From positions 1-59,768 of the forward strand of contig NZ_JAGGOL010000052.1 of the NCBI RefSeq assembly GCF_018614525.1: DNA of 59,768 bases. Direction: 5' to 3'. A program made the position numbers and the translations under genes. This DNA comes from Streptomyces sp. ISL-11 (GTDB lineage Bacteria; Actinomycetota; Actinomycetes; Streptomycetales; Streptomycetaceae). Of this stretch, positions 34,083 to 42,465 are shown piece after piece. Positions within the stretch are counted from its first letter, which is position 1, and each line of letters starts with the position of its first letter. The notes under the pieces are model-generated. The model saw nothing but the letters and a program-made list of their open reading frames with translations. It was not told the origin of the DNA and did not search any database.

Positions 34083-35468
34083 ATGGACCGCTTTTTGTGC
34101 CTGACCTCGCTGACCACCCACTGCGCCGTGCTGCTCGTGCGGGGCGCCCACGGCGAGCCCAAGCAGATCACCTTCGGCAACGCCACCCGCACCATGGTCA
34201 CGTCCGCCGCCTTGCGCCGCCCCCAGCGCATGCACATGCGTGAGCAGGCCAACACCGGCGAAGGCGCCCTGGCCGGCTACAGCTTCGGCACCCGCACCCG
34301 CGAATGGGCCCGCATCACCGCCGGCGAGCTGAACCTCCTGGGCTGGGAGAAACAGCAGGCGGCCGACATGGCCAAAGCCGCCCTGAACCGGGCCGGCCTG
34401 GCCTTCGGCACCACCGACACCACCCGCGACCTCACCAAGGTCCTCATCTTCGCCCCCGAGGACGCCGCCAAGAACATCGCCCAGACAATCGACCACAACC
34501 GCTCCGCCATGCAGGAATGGCTGCAAAAGGTGCAGGCCGCCCAGGAGGAACACGAGCGGCAGAAGAAGGAGAACAAGGGCAAAGGCAAGAGCGAGACGTC
34601 ACCAGACGAAAAGCCCAAGCTGCCACCCCTCCCCGCCGGCGTGAAGGACGGCATCCTCACCGCCCTCGCGCCCGCGGACGCCATCGACATCGCCCTCTTC
34701 GGACGCTTCCTCGCCGAGATCGCCGAATCCCCCAACGTCGACGGCGCCGTCCAGACCACCGCCGCCATCACCGTCGGCCCCGCCCAGCTCACCGAGGACT
34801 TCTTCAGCGCCGCCGACGACACCAAGACCCTCCAGCGCAGCCGCCCCCGCCAGGCCACCGACGCCTTCGACATCCTCACCAGCAACCAAACCCCCCATTC
34901 CCAGACGCCCGAAACCACCGGCCCGAACAACGGCTCGGGCATGACCGGCTACCAGGCCCTGACCTCCGGCACCTTCTGCGCCGTCACCGTCCTCGACCGC
35001 GTCCGCCTGCGCAGCAACCTCCAAGCCGCCGGAACCGCCGAACACGACGCCGAGATCGCCGCCGTGGCAGCCGAGAAAGCCCTCATCGAAGCCTTCTGCA
35101 CCGCGGTGCCCACCGCCAAAGCCACCACCACCGCCGCCCCCGGCGTCCTGCCCAAGTTCGTACTCGCCTTCACCGCCACCCGCCCCTACAACTACCTCGG
35201 CGCCTTTGAAGACGCCATCACCGAAGACGGCACCGAACCCGCCAGCATCCAGGCCACCCGCCGCCTCCTGGACCACCACGCCATGATCAGCCGCAAACGA
35301 GGCCTCCAGCCCGGCCGCGTCCTGACCTACGACCTTGCCATCACCGCACTCCTGGACGACCTGCGCAACGCCGGCACCCTGACCGTCACCGAGGTCGACA
35401 GCCCCGACCACCTCCACCCCGACATCCCCGCACCCGCACCGACCACCCCGGCCGAGCAGCCCGCGTGA
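34083..35468 (+). CDS. cas7e: Cas7e (Cse4), Cascade backbone subunit
   Basis: 461 residues; normal Cas7e is about 350-390. The family start is clear (MDRFLCLTSLTTHCAVLLVR, FGNATRTMVTSAALRRPQR), as are GRFLAEIAESPNVDGAVQTT, AITVGPAQLTEDFFSAADD and the C-terminal VLAFTATRPYNYLGAFED. Multiple copies bind the crRNA spacer. An insertion around residues 150-186 is highly charged and probably disordered (QEEHERQKKENKGKGKSETS). ATG 34083 is chosen over the GTG one codon earlier. It overlaps cas5e by GTGA. Confidence 0.92.
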   Translation: MDRFLCLTSLTTHCAVLLVRGAHGEPKQITFGNATRTMVTSAALRRPQRMHMREQANTGEGALAGYSFGTRTREWARITAGELNLLGWEKQQAADMAKAALNRAGLAFGTTDTTRDLTKVLIFAPEDAAKNIAQTIDHNRSAMQEWLQKVQAAQEEHERQKKENKGKGKSETSPDEKPKLPPLPAGVKDGILTALAPADAIDIALFGRFLAEIAESPNVDGAVQTTAAITVGPAQLTEDFFSAADDTKTLQRSRPRQATDAFDILTSNQTPHSQTPETTGPNNGSGMTGYQALTSGTFCAVTVLDRVRLRSNLQAAGTAEHDAEIAAVAAEKALIEAFCTAVPTAKATTTAAPGVLPKFVLAFTATRPYNYLGAFEDAITEDGTEPASIQATRRLLDHHAMISRKRGLQPGRVLTYDLAITALLDDLRNAGTLTVTEVDSPDHLHPDIPAPAPTTPAEQPA

Positions 35469-36316
35469 CCGCCACCCTCCTCCTGCGCCTCGAAGGCCCC
35501 CAGCAGTCCTGGGGCAGCCGCTCGCACTTCCACGACCGCGACACCTCCCCCCACCCCACCAAAAGCGCCGTCATCGGCCTGCTGGCAGCCGCCGACGGCC
35601 ACGACCGCGAGGAACGACGCCCCAACGGCGAAGACTTCCTCCCCCTCCACACCCTGGCCGCCCTGCGCTTCGGCGTCCGCACCGACCGACCCGGCTCACC
35701 CCACTGCGACTTCCAAACCGCCGGCGGCGGACGCTACCCCCTGCGCCCCCGCGACCTCATCACCGACCCGCGCCGCGCGGCCCGCACCGAAATGGCCGCT
35801 GCCGGCACCACCTTCACCCAGCAGGCAGGCGAAGGCCTCCACGACTGGTACGGCGCCCCCAAAAACATCGCCCCCCACCCCGAAACCGGCACCCTGACCG
35901 CCGGCAACCTCCGCCGCCAACCCGTGACCAGCACCCGCTGGTACCTCGCCGACGCCGCCTTCCTCGCCGCCGTCCAAAGCGACGACACCCCTCTGCTGCG
36001 CCGCCTGGCCGCCCGCCTCGACCACCCCCGCAACCTCCTGTGGCTGGGCCGCAAGCCCTACGCACCCACCGCCGACATCAACGCAGGCGTCCACCGCGGC
36101 ACCCTCGAAGACGTCCTGCACCGCACAGCACCCCTCCCCCGAGCCCACCACCCGCTGACCGCCTGGCTCGAGACACCCCCCGGCACCCCCCACGCCACCA
36201 TGGTCAACGACCAGCCCCTCTCCTTCTCCCCCCGCCACCGCGCCCACGGCCCCCGCTGGGAGCAACGCACCACCATCACCCCCCACGCCCCCACCATCAC
36301 CTGGGAACGCACATGA
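35465..36316 (+). CDS. cas5e: Cas5e, Cascade subunit capping the crRNA 5' handle
   Basis: 283 residues from GTG 35465. The diagnostic N-terminus is LLLRLEGPQQSWGSRSHFHD, followed by SPHPTKSAVIGLLAAADG; later come WYGAPKNI, STRWYLADAAFLAA and HPRNLLWLGRKPYAP, all as in Cas5e. It has no fused nuclease domain such as HNH. Stop and start overlap both neighbours, so it is translated in a coupled run with cas7e and cas6e. Confidence 0.93.
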   Translation: MTATLLLRLEGPQQSWGSRSHFHDRDTSPHPTKSAVIGLLAAADGHDREERRPNGEDFLPLHTLAALRFGVRTDRPGSPHCDFQTAGGGRYPLRPRDLITDPRRAARTEMAAAGTTFTQQAGEGLHDWYGAPKNIAPHPETGTLTAGNLRRQPVTSTRWYLADAAFLAAVQSDDTPLLRRLAARLDHPRNLLWLGRKPYAPTADINAGVHRGTLEDVLHRTAPLPRAHHPLTAWLETPPGTPHATMVNDQPLSFSPRHRAHGPRWEQRTTITPHAPTITWERT

Positions 36317-37041
36317 CCCTCGACACCGCCCCCATCACGGCACGGCTCATTGCCCACCACGCCCTGTGCGACCTCGACCTCACCCACCCCCTCATCGCCC
36401 GGGCGCTCCTGGACTGCCACGACATGCACCGCCTGGTCATGCGCGCCTTCCGCCACTGGGTACCCGACGGAGCCCCCAACGCACGCCAGCAAATGGGCAT
36501 CCTGCACACCTACACCGCTGACCTCGCCACCAACACCCTCACCCTCCTCGCCCAGTCCCGGGTCCCCGGCGACTGGACCACCCTCCCCGCCACCACCTTC
36601 ACCAACCCACCCTCCACCTGCACCATCGACCAGAAAATCACCCACGGCCAGCAGTACCGATTCCGCACCGTCATCACCCCCTCCCGCTACGGGCCCCACC
36701 CCCGCACCGGCGCCTACACCCGCGAACGACCAACCGACGCCTCACCCACCGCCGCCCTCGAATGGTTCACCGCCCGTCTCCAACCACCCGACCACGCCCT
36801 CGACAACCGATTCCCCCACATCGGCGCCCACGCCGACCCCAGCATCCTGACCGCCCGCACTCTCCCCCAACTCACCAGCCACGCCCCCCACCGACGCCTC
36901 CGAGTAAGCCGCGCTGAAATCACAGGCACCCTTACCGTCACCGAACCGAGCAGCTTCACCCACGCCCTCAACAACGGTCTCGGCCGCGCACGCGCGTACG
37001 GCTGCGGACTTCTCCTCACGCAAACCCTCAAGGAAGAGTAA
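36313..37041 (+). CDS. cas6e: Cas6e, crRNA-processing endoribonuclease
   Basis: 242 residues from ATG 36313, overlapping cas5e (ATGA). The tandem ferredoxin-fold RNase cuts within CRISPR repeats. H39 in DCHDMHRLVMRAF aligns with the catalytic His of known Cas6e proteins. The C-terminal Gly-rich motif is GLGRARAYGCGLLLTQTL. It appears fully intact, so crRNA maturation should still be possible. The array begins only 29 bp after its stop. Confidence 0.93.
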   Translation: MTLDTAPITARLIAHHALCDLDLTHPLIARALLDCHDMHRLVMRAFRHWVPDGAPNARQQMGILHTYTADLATNTLTLLAQSRVPGDWTTLPATTFTNPPSTCTIDQKITHGQQYRFRTVITPSRYGPHPRTGAYTRERPTDASPTAALEWFTARLQPPDHALDNRFPHIGAHADPSILTARTLPQLTSHAPHRRLRVSRAEITGTLTVTEPSSFTHALNNGLGRARAYGCGLLLTQTLKEE

Positions 37042-37070
37042 AACCCCTGAGGAAGGCCAGGTCGGGAAGG

Positions 37071-38125
37071 GGCCGTCCCGCGCGCCCGGGAATGACCCGG
37101 TGGCTGGACGCAAAAAGCAGGACATCAAGGCGGCCGTCCCGCGCGCCCGGGAATGACCCGATCACGAGGTACGCGGCGACCGCCGCGAACTCGTCCGTCC
37201 CGCGCGTCCGGGAATGATCCGACCACGTAGCCCCGCACGTCGGCGTCGCACAGGGCCGTCCCGCGCGACCGGGAATGGTCCTGAGCGTCAGGTTCGGTTG
37301 TTGGTGCTCGACGAGTCCGTCCCGCGCGCCCGGGAATGATCCGCGGAGAGACGACCGAGGCCGCCGGCATGTCGGTCCGTCCCGCGCGCCGGGAATGATC
37401 CGCCCTGGATGGTGTCGTGGACGTGCATCATGCCGTCCGTCCCGCGCGCCCGGGAATGATCTGTTCTCCGCCGCCCCCGGCGCCCAGCTCATGTCGTCCG
37501 TCCCGCCCGCCCGGGAATGATCCACCGCCCCTGTATCAGGCAACGAGTGTGCAAACGTCCGTCCCGTGCGCCCGGGAATGATCCGGAGCTGGCCAGCCAG
37601 CTCGGGGTGTCCTTGAAGCCCGTCCCGCGCGCCCGGGAATGATCCGATGCCGTCGGCGACTTGGGTCAGCCGGTCGGCGTCCGTCCCACACGCCCGGGAA
37701 TGATTCGGGGGCGAACACGAGCCCCAGCAGCCGCTGCATGTCCGTCCCGCGCGCCCGGGAATGATCCGGCGGGCCCGGTAACGAGGGGAGCGAACATGGC
37801 GTCCGTCCCACGCGCCCGGGAATGATCCCTACACCAAGTTCCGCTCGAACGGGAAGACGTAGTCCGTCCCGCGCGCTCGGGAATGATCCGCGCACGGCGA
37901 TGCCGGCCGCCCTGGCGAACGCGGCCGTCCCGGAATGATCCGACAGGGCGACTGCCGGGCCGCTGACACCCAGTGGCCGTCCCGCGCGTCCGGGAATGAC
38001 CCGATCGAGGAACTTCCGCCGCTCTCCGGCGTGGCGTCCGTCCCGTGTGTCCGGGAATGACCCGTAGGCGGTTGCCCAGGGGTCTCCGGCGGTGCTGTCC
38101 GTCCCGCGCGTCCGGGAATGATCCG
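37071..38125 (+). CRISPR. Type I-E CRISPR array, 18 repeats, degenerate in places
   Basis: Eighteen 29-nt repeats on a 61-bp period with 17 spacers of mostly 32 nt. Consensus begins GTCCGTCCCGCGCGCCCGGG and ends AATGATCCG; TCCCG/CGGGA forms the stem, and ATGATCCG would be the 8-nt crRNA 5' handle. Repeat register and orientation match the cas operon. Variation is high: position 2 is T or G, several repeats end ACCCG, repeat 6 (37375) lacks one base, and repeat 15 (37923-37942) lacks nine bases including most of the stem. No AT-rich leader fits between cas6e and repeat 1. No cas1/cas2 is seen, so new spacers are unlikely to be added. Confidence 0.96.
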
Positions 38126-38319
38126 GCACTCGGGTGCGTCCCGGCCGGCCGTCGCTTTTCGAATACGTCGACCCGCCCGCGAAGCCCTGACCCACCGGTG
38201 CCACGAACAGCCCTTCGCCTGTGCACGGCACTCGCCGGGGCAACGACACGGCCTCCCGGCCGCGCGGTGTTCTGTCGTGCGGCCCAGGCGACGCGCCGGC
38301 ACCTGGCAGGCTGGCTCCC

Positions 38320-38724
38320 ATGACTTCCGTCGACGACGCCTTGGGACGCGTTTGGCCGGCCGAGCTGCGCACCGACCGTCTCCACCTGCGCCCGGTCACC
38401 GCCGAGGACGCCTCCCTCGTGCGCGAGCTGCTGACCGACGCCGAGGTCCGCGCTTACCTCGGCGGCCCGGCCTCGCAGGAGCGCGTCGCCGCTCGGCAGG
38501 CCGCGTACCCGGCGACAGCGGGCGCCTGGACCGTCGTCCGGGTGGCCGACGACCAAACGGTTGGACTGGTGACCATCGGCCCCGACCACAGGTGCGAAGG
38601 CCGTGGCGGGGCTCATTCCCAGCAGCAGGCCCAGGGCCGCCGCGCACAGGGCGAGAGGCAGTCGTCTCATGGGGCAGGAGTGAAGCGCTTCGCACCGCGG
38701 CGCGCCAGAGCCCCTTTGGCCTGA
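38320..38724 (+). pseudogene. GNAT acetyltransferase, 3'-truncated
   Basis: The N-terminal 90 residues read as a GNAT acyltransferase (LRTDRLHLRPVTAEDASLVR, EVRAYLGGPASQERV, GAWTVVRVADDQTVGLVTIG). The acetyl-CoA-binding motif that should follow is absent. After about 38597 the frame runs antisense through another gene's signal peptide. It marks a recombination join between the CRISPR region and the right-hand core block. Confidence 0.75.
38595..38670 (-). pseudogene. 5' remnant of a secreted-protein gene (signal peptide only)
   Basis: From ATG 38670 the minus strand encodes MRRLPLALCAAALGLLLGMS followed by PATAFAP, a textbook signal peptide with a basic start, hydrophobic core and AxA-like site. 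The reading then enters the antisense of the GNAT fragment. The mature protein is lost, which confirms a breakpoint near 38.6 kb. Confidence 0.6.
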
Positions 38725-38817
38725 TCCGCCACGCGCCGGGAAAACCAGTTGAATTGGGCACACGCGTGGCGCGAACCTTTCACGGCCCCCGCAATCTCAC
38801 CCCAAGCCTGGGATGTC

Positions 38818-40659
38818 ATGCAGATTCGCGATCTTCCGTATACCGACCCCGGCCGGCCCGACGTGCGGTCGGGACCGCGGTTTCTGCTCTGGCTCGGGCG
38901 GGAGCAGCTGGCCGGCCAGGCCAAGGCCCTGGTGTGGGGCGTGGTGCACATGGCGGCCGTGGCCGCGCTGCCCATGGTCATGGGGCTCGCCGTGCAGGCC
39001 GTCGTCGACCGGTCCGGGGCCCGACTGGCGTGGGCGGGTGGGCTGATGGTGCTGGTCGGTGCGCTCATCGCGCTGGGCTACACGATGCTGCACCGCGCCG
39101 CCGTCACCAACTGGATCACTGCTGCCGCCCGGGTGCAGCAGTTGCTGGCCCGTAGAGCGGCCGAGCTGGGGGCCACGTTGACCCGGCGGGTCGCGGCCGG
39201 TGAGGTCGTCACGGTGTCCACCGCCGACGTCGAGAAAATCGGCTGGTTCGTCGAGGCCCTCTCCCGGTTCGCCTCCGCCGCGCTGACCACGGTCGTGGTG
39301 TGCGTGGCGCTGGTGGTCTACCAGCCGGCGCTGGGCATGGTGATCGCGATCGGTGTTCCGCTGCTGGTCCTGGCCGTACTGCCCTTGCTGCCGCACGCGA
39401 CCAGGCGTGCGGATGAGCAGCGCGAGAAGGCCGGACGGGCCACCGAGTTGGCTACCGACACCGTGGCCGGACTGCGTGTGCTGCGGGGCATCGGCGGCGA
39501 GGAGTTGTTCCTGACCCGCTACCGCGGTGCGTCGCAGGAGGTCCGCAGGGCGGCCGTGCACAGTGCCCGGATGTGGGCGCTGATCGCGGCGGTGCAGGTG
39601 GTGCTGCCGGGACTGCTGCTGATCTCGGTGGTCTGGTACGGCCTCGGCCTGGCCGAGGACGGCCGGATCGGGGTGGGTGAGCTGGTCACGGTCTACGGGA
39701 TGGTCGCCTTCCTCCTGCTGCCGCTTCAGCAGTTCGAGGAGATCGCCATGGCCTACTCCTTCTCCCGGCCCTCCGCGGCACGCGCCGCCCGGGTGCTGGC
39801 CCTGGTGCGCACGGCGCCCGCGGCGGACGGCGAGGAGTACGGGGAGCCGCCCACCGGTGATCTCCACGATCCGGCGAGCGGCCTGCTCGCCCCCGCCGGC
39901 CTGCTGACCGCCGTGGTCTGCGGTGATCCGGATGCCGCCGGACGGCTCGCCGAGCGACTGGGCGGGCACGCCACGCAGGACTCGGACGACGTGCCGTCGG
40001 CCCTGCTCGGCGGTGTCGCTCTGGACGAGGTGCCGTTGGAGACGGCCCGTGCCGCGGTGCTCGTGCAGGACAAGGACCCGGTGCTGCTGTCGGGGACGCT
40101 CGCGGAGCTGCTGGACGTGCCGTCCTCCGGGACGGTGGGTGTGGACGCCGCGCTGGCGGCGGCGCAGTGCGGCGATGTGCTGACCGCGCTCGCGCAGGCC
40201 TCGGCGGACGATTCGGGGGATCCGATGCGGACGCGGATCACCGAGCGCGGGCGCTCGCTGTCGGGAGGGCAAAGACAGCGGCTGGCGCTGGCCCGGTCAC
40301 TGGTGACCGACCCGGAGGTGCTCGTCCTCGACGAGCCGACCTCGGCGGTCGACTCGCACACGGAGGCGCGGATCGGGGAAGGACTGCGGAGGCTGCGGGA
40401 AGGGCGCACGACGGTGGTGTTCTCCTCCAGCCCTCTGCTGCTCGACCACGCCGACCGGGTGGTGTTCGCGCCGGAGGGCGAGGTGGTGGCCGTGGGCACG
40501 CACCGCGAACTGCTGCGCGGCACCCCGGCCTACCGTGCGGTCGTCACGCGGCAGACGCACGAGGAGACGGCCCGTACCGCCGAGCGGGATGCCGGCTCGC
40601 GGCTCGAGACGGAGCTCGCCCGGCTCGGGAAGACCGAACAGATCGAGGAGTCGGCATGA
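38818..40659 (+). CDS. ABC exporter half, degenerate Walker A (first of a pair)
   Basis: 613 residues: a six-helix membrane domain (~25-320) and a nucleotide-binding domain (~340-590). At the Walker A position the sequence is CGDPDAAG (368-375) and lacks the GxxGxGK[ST] lysine. The signature LSGGQRQR (481-488) and Walker B VLVLDEPTSAVDS are intact. It overlaps the second half-transporter by ATGA. The pair should form a heterodimeric exporter in which this subunit supplies the good signature for the active site. ATG 38818 is chosen from coding character; upstream frame sequence is junk. The substrate is unknown: peptide, lipid or drug. Confidence 0.9.
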   Translation: MQIRDLPYTDPGRPDVRSGPRFLLWLGREQLAGQAKALVWGVVHMAAVAALPMVMGLAVQAVVDRSGARLAWAGGLMVLVGALIALGYTMLHRAAVTNWITAAARVQQLLARRAAELGATLTRRVAAGEVVTVSTADVEKIGWFVEALSRFASAALTTVVVCVALVVYQPALGMVIAIGVPLLVLAVLPLLPHATRRADEQREKAGRATELATDTVAGLRVLRGIGGEELFLTRYRGASQEVRRAAVHSARMWALIAAVQVVLPGLLLISVVWYGLGLAEDGRIGVGELVTVYGMVAFLLLPLQQFEEIAMAYSFSRPSAARAARVLALVRTAPAADGEEYGEPPTGDLHDPASGLLAPAGLLTAVVCGDPDAAGRLAERLGGHATQDSDDVPSALLGGVALDEVPLETARAAVLVQDKDPVLLSGTLAELLDVPSSGTVGVDAALAAAQCGDVLTALAQASADDSGDPMRTRITERGRSLSGGQRQRLALARSLVTDPEVLVLDEPTSAVDSHTEARIGEGLRRLREGRTTVVFSSSPLLLDHADRVVFAPEGEVVAVGTHRELLRGTPAYRAVVTRQTHEETARTAERDAGSRLETELARLGKTEQIEESA

Positions 40660-42437
40660 TCGGTGTGGCGCCCCCGGCCCACGACCCGGCGGCACCGGAA
40701 TCGGCGACCACCTTGCCCGTCGCCACGTCCGCGACCGTACGGAGGTATGTGCGGGCAATGCTCCGCAGGCACCGCAAGGCGTTCGTGCTGCTGGTGACGG
40801 TGAACGCGGTGGCGGTGGCGGCCTCCATGGTCGGCCCCTATCTGCTGGGCGGGCTGGTCGAGGACCTGTCCTCGGGCACACGGGACGTCCATCCGGAGCT
40901 GACCGTCTCCCTGTTCGCGGTCGCGCTGGCCGTACAGACCCTCTTCGTATGGATGGTGCGGTTGCGCGGAGCGGTACTCGGTGAGGAGATGCTGGCCGAT
41001 CTGCGCGAGGACTTCCTCGTACGGTCGGTGGCGCTGCCGCCCGGCGTCCTGGAGCGGGCCGGTACCGGTGATCTGCTGTCCCGGATCACCACCGACATCG
41101 ACCGGCTGGCGAACGCCATGCGCGAGGCCGTGCCCCAGCTGGCGATCGGCTTCGTATGGGCGGGACTGCTGCTGGGCGCCCTGACGTTGACCGCACCGCC
41201 GCTCGCGCTGTGCGTACTGGTCGCGCTGCCGCTGCTGGTCATCGGCTGTCGCTGGTACTTCCGGCGGGCGCCCGGTGCCTACCGGTCCGAGGCCGCGGGG
41301 TACGCGGCCGTGGCCGCGTCGCTCACCGAGACGGTCGACGCCGGGCGCACGATCGAGGCCCACCGGCTGGGCCGGCGCCGGATCGAGCTCTCCGACCGGC
41401 GGATCGCCGCTTGGACCCGGTGGGAGCGCTACACCCTCTGGCTGCGCTCGGTCCTGTTTCCCGTGGTCGACGTGACGCACGCGCTCGTGTTCGGCTCGGT
41501 TCTGATCATCGGAGGTGTCTTCGCCCTCCAGGGGTGGGTCTCGGTCGGGCAGCTGACGACGGGGGCGCTCTTCGCGCAGATGCTCATCGATCCGATCGGG
41601 CTGATCCTGCGCTGGTACGACGAGCTCCAGGTCGCCCAGGTGTCGCTGGCCCGGCTGGTGGGTGTGCACGAGATCGAGCCCGACGGCGCGGACGCGGGTG
41701 TGGAGCCCCGAGGCCGCGACATCCGGGCGGACGACGTGCGGTTCGGCTACCGGACGGGCAGCGACGTCCTGCACGGCGTGTCCCTGGAGGTCGCGCCGGG
41801 CAGCCGGGTCGCCCTGGTCGGCCCGTCGGGCGCCGGCAAGTCGACGCTGGGCCGGCTCCTGGCGGGGATCTACGAGCCCCGCTCGGGCGCGGTGACACTC
41901 GGCGGCGCGGAACTGGCGCGGATGCCGGCCGAGCGGGTGCGCCGGCATGTGGCGCTGGTCAATCAGGAGCACCACGTCTTCGTGGGCTCGCTCCGGGACA
42001 ACCTGCTGCTCGCCCGTACGACCGCCGACGACGGCGAGCTGTGGGCGGCGCTGGCCGCGGTCGACGCCGACGACTGGGCCCGGGCGCTGGAGGGCGGTCT
42101 GGACACGGAGGTGGGCTCCGGCGGAGTCGCACTGACCCCCGCGCAGGCGCAGCAGGTGGCGCTGGCGCGGCTCGTCCTCGCCGATCCGCACACGCTGGTG
42201 CTGGACGAGGCGACGTCGCTGCTGGACCCGCGCGCGGCCCGGCACCTGGAGCGCTCACTGGCGAGCGTGCTGGAGGGGCGTACGGTCGTGGCGATCGCGC
42301 ACCGGCTGCACACCGCTCATGACGCGGACGTGATCGCGGTGGCGGAGGACGGCCGGATCACCGAGCTGGGCAGCCATGAGGAGCTGGTCGCGGCCGGCGG
42401 TACGTACGCATCGCTGTGGCGCTCCTGGCACCACTAG
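40656..42437 (+). CDS. ABC exporter half, intact Walker A (second of a pair)
   Basis: 593 residues: an N-terminal membrane domain (VRRYVRAMLRRHRKAFVLLV onward, six helices) and an ATPase domain with Walker A GPSGAGKST (389-397) and Walker B TLVLDEATSLLD. The H-loop is AIAHRLHTAHDAD. The signature is degenerate: LTPAQAQQVALARL (493-506) replaces LSGGQ. This complements its partner, which has a normal signature and a dead Walker A, so the dimer has one competent and one degenerate ATP site. Inner-membrane efflux is the likely role. Confidence 0.93.
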   Translation: MIGVAPPAHDPAAPESATTLPVATSATVRRYVRAMLRRHRKAFVLLVTVNAVAVAASMVGPYLLGGLVEDLSSGTRDVHPELTVSLFAVALAVQTLFVWMVRLRGAVLGEEMLADLREDFLVRSVALPPGVLERAGTGDLLSRITTDIDRLANAMREAVPQLAIGFVWAGLLLGALTLTAPPLALCVLVALPLLVIGCRWYFRRAPGAYRSEAAGYAAVAASLTETVDAGRTIEAHRLGRRRIELSDRRIAAWTRWERYTLWLRSVLFPVVDVTHALVFGSVLIIGGVFALQGWVSVGQLTTGALFAQMLIDPIGLILRWYDELQVAQVSLARLVGVHEIEPDGADAGVEPRGRDIRADDVRFGYRTGSDVLHGVSLEVAPGSRVALVGPSGAGKSTLGRLLAGIYEPRSGAVTLGGAELARMPAERVRRHVALVNQEHHVFVGSLRDNLLLARTTADDGELWAALAAVDADDWARALEGGLDTEVGSGGVALTPAQAQQVALARLVLADPHTLVLDEATSLLDPRAARHLERSLASVLEGRTVVAIAHRLHTAHDADVIAVAEDGRITELGSHEELVAAGGTYASLWRSWHH

Positions 42438-42465
42438 CGGGCCGTGGGCCCGGAGCCCGGGGGGC

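Noticed and set aside
29846..38125. CRISPR-associated transposon or HNH-type Cascade as an explanation for missing cas3
   Set aside because: No tnsA/B/C or tniQ gene and no HNH domain in Cas5e or Cas8e; transposases in the window are IS110, IS5, ISL3 and IS1182 types.
37028..38399. Minus-strand frames with a recurring HSRARGTD / IPGRAGRP peptide
   Set aside because: The periodic peptide is simply the CRISPR repeat read through; not a repeat protein.
1..38700. tRNA gene or attachment site flanking an integrative element
   Set aside because: No cloverleaf or TTCGAATC-type T-arm and no paired long direct repeats or integrase gene were seen.
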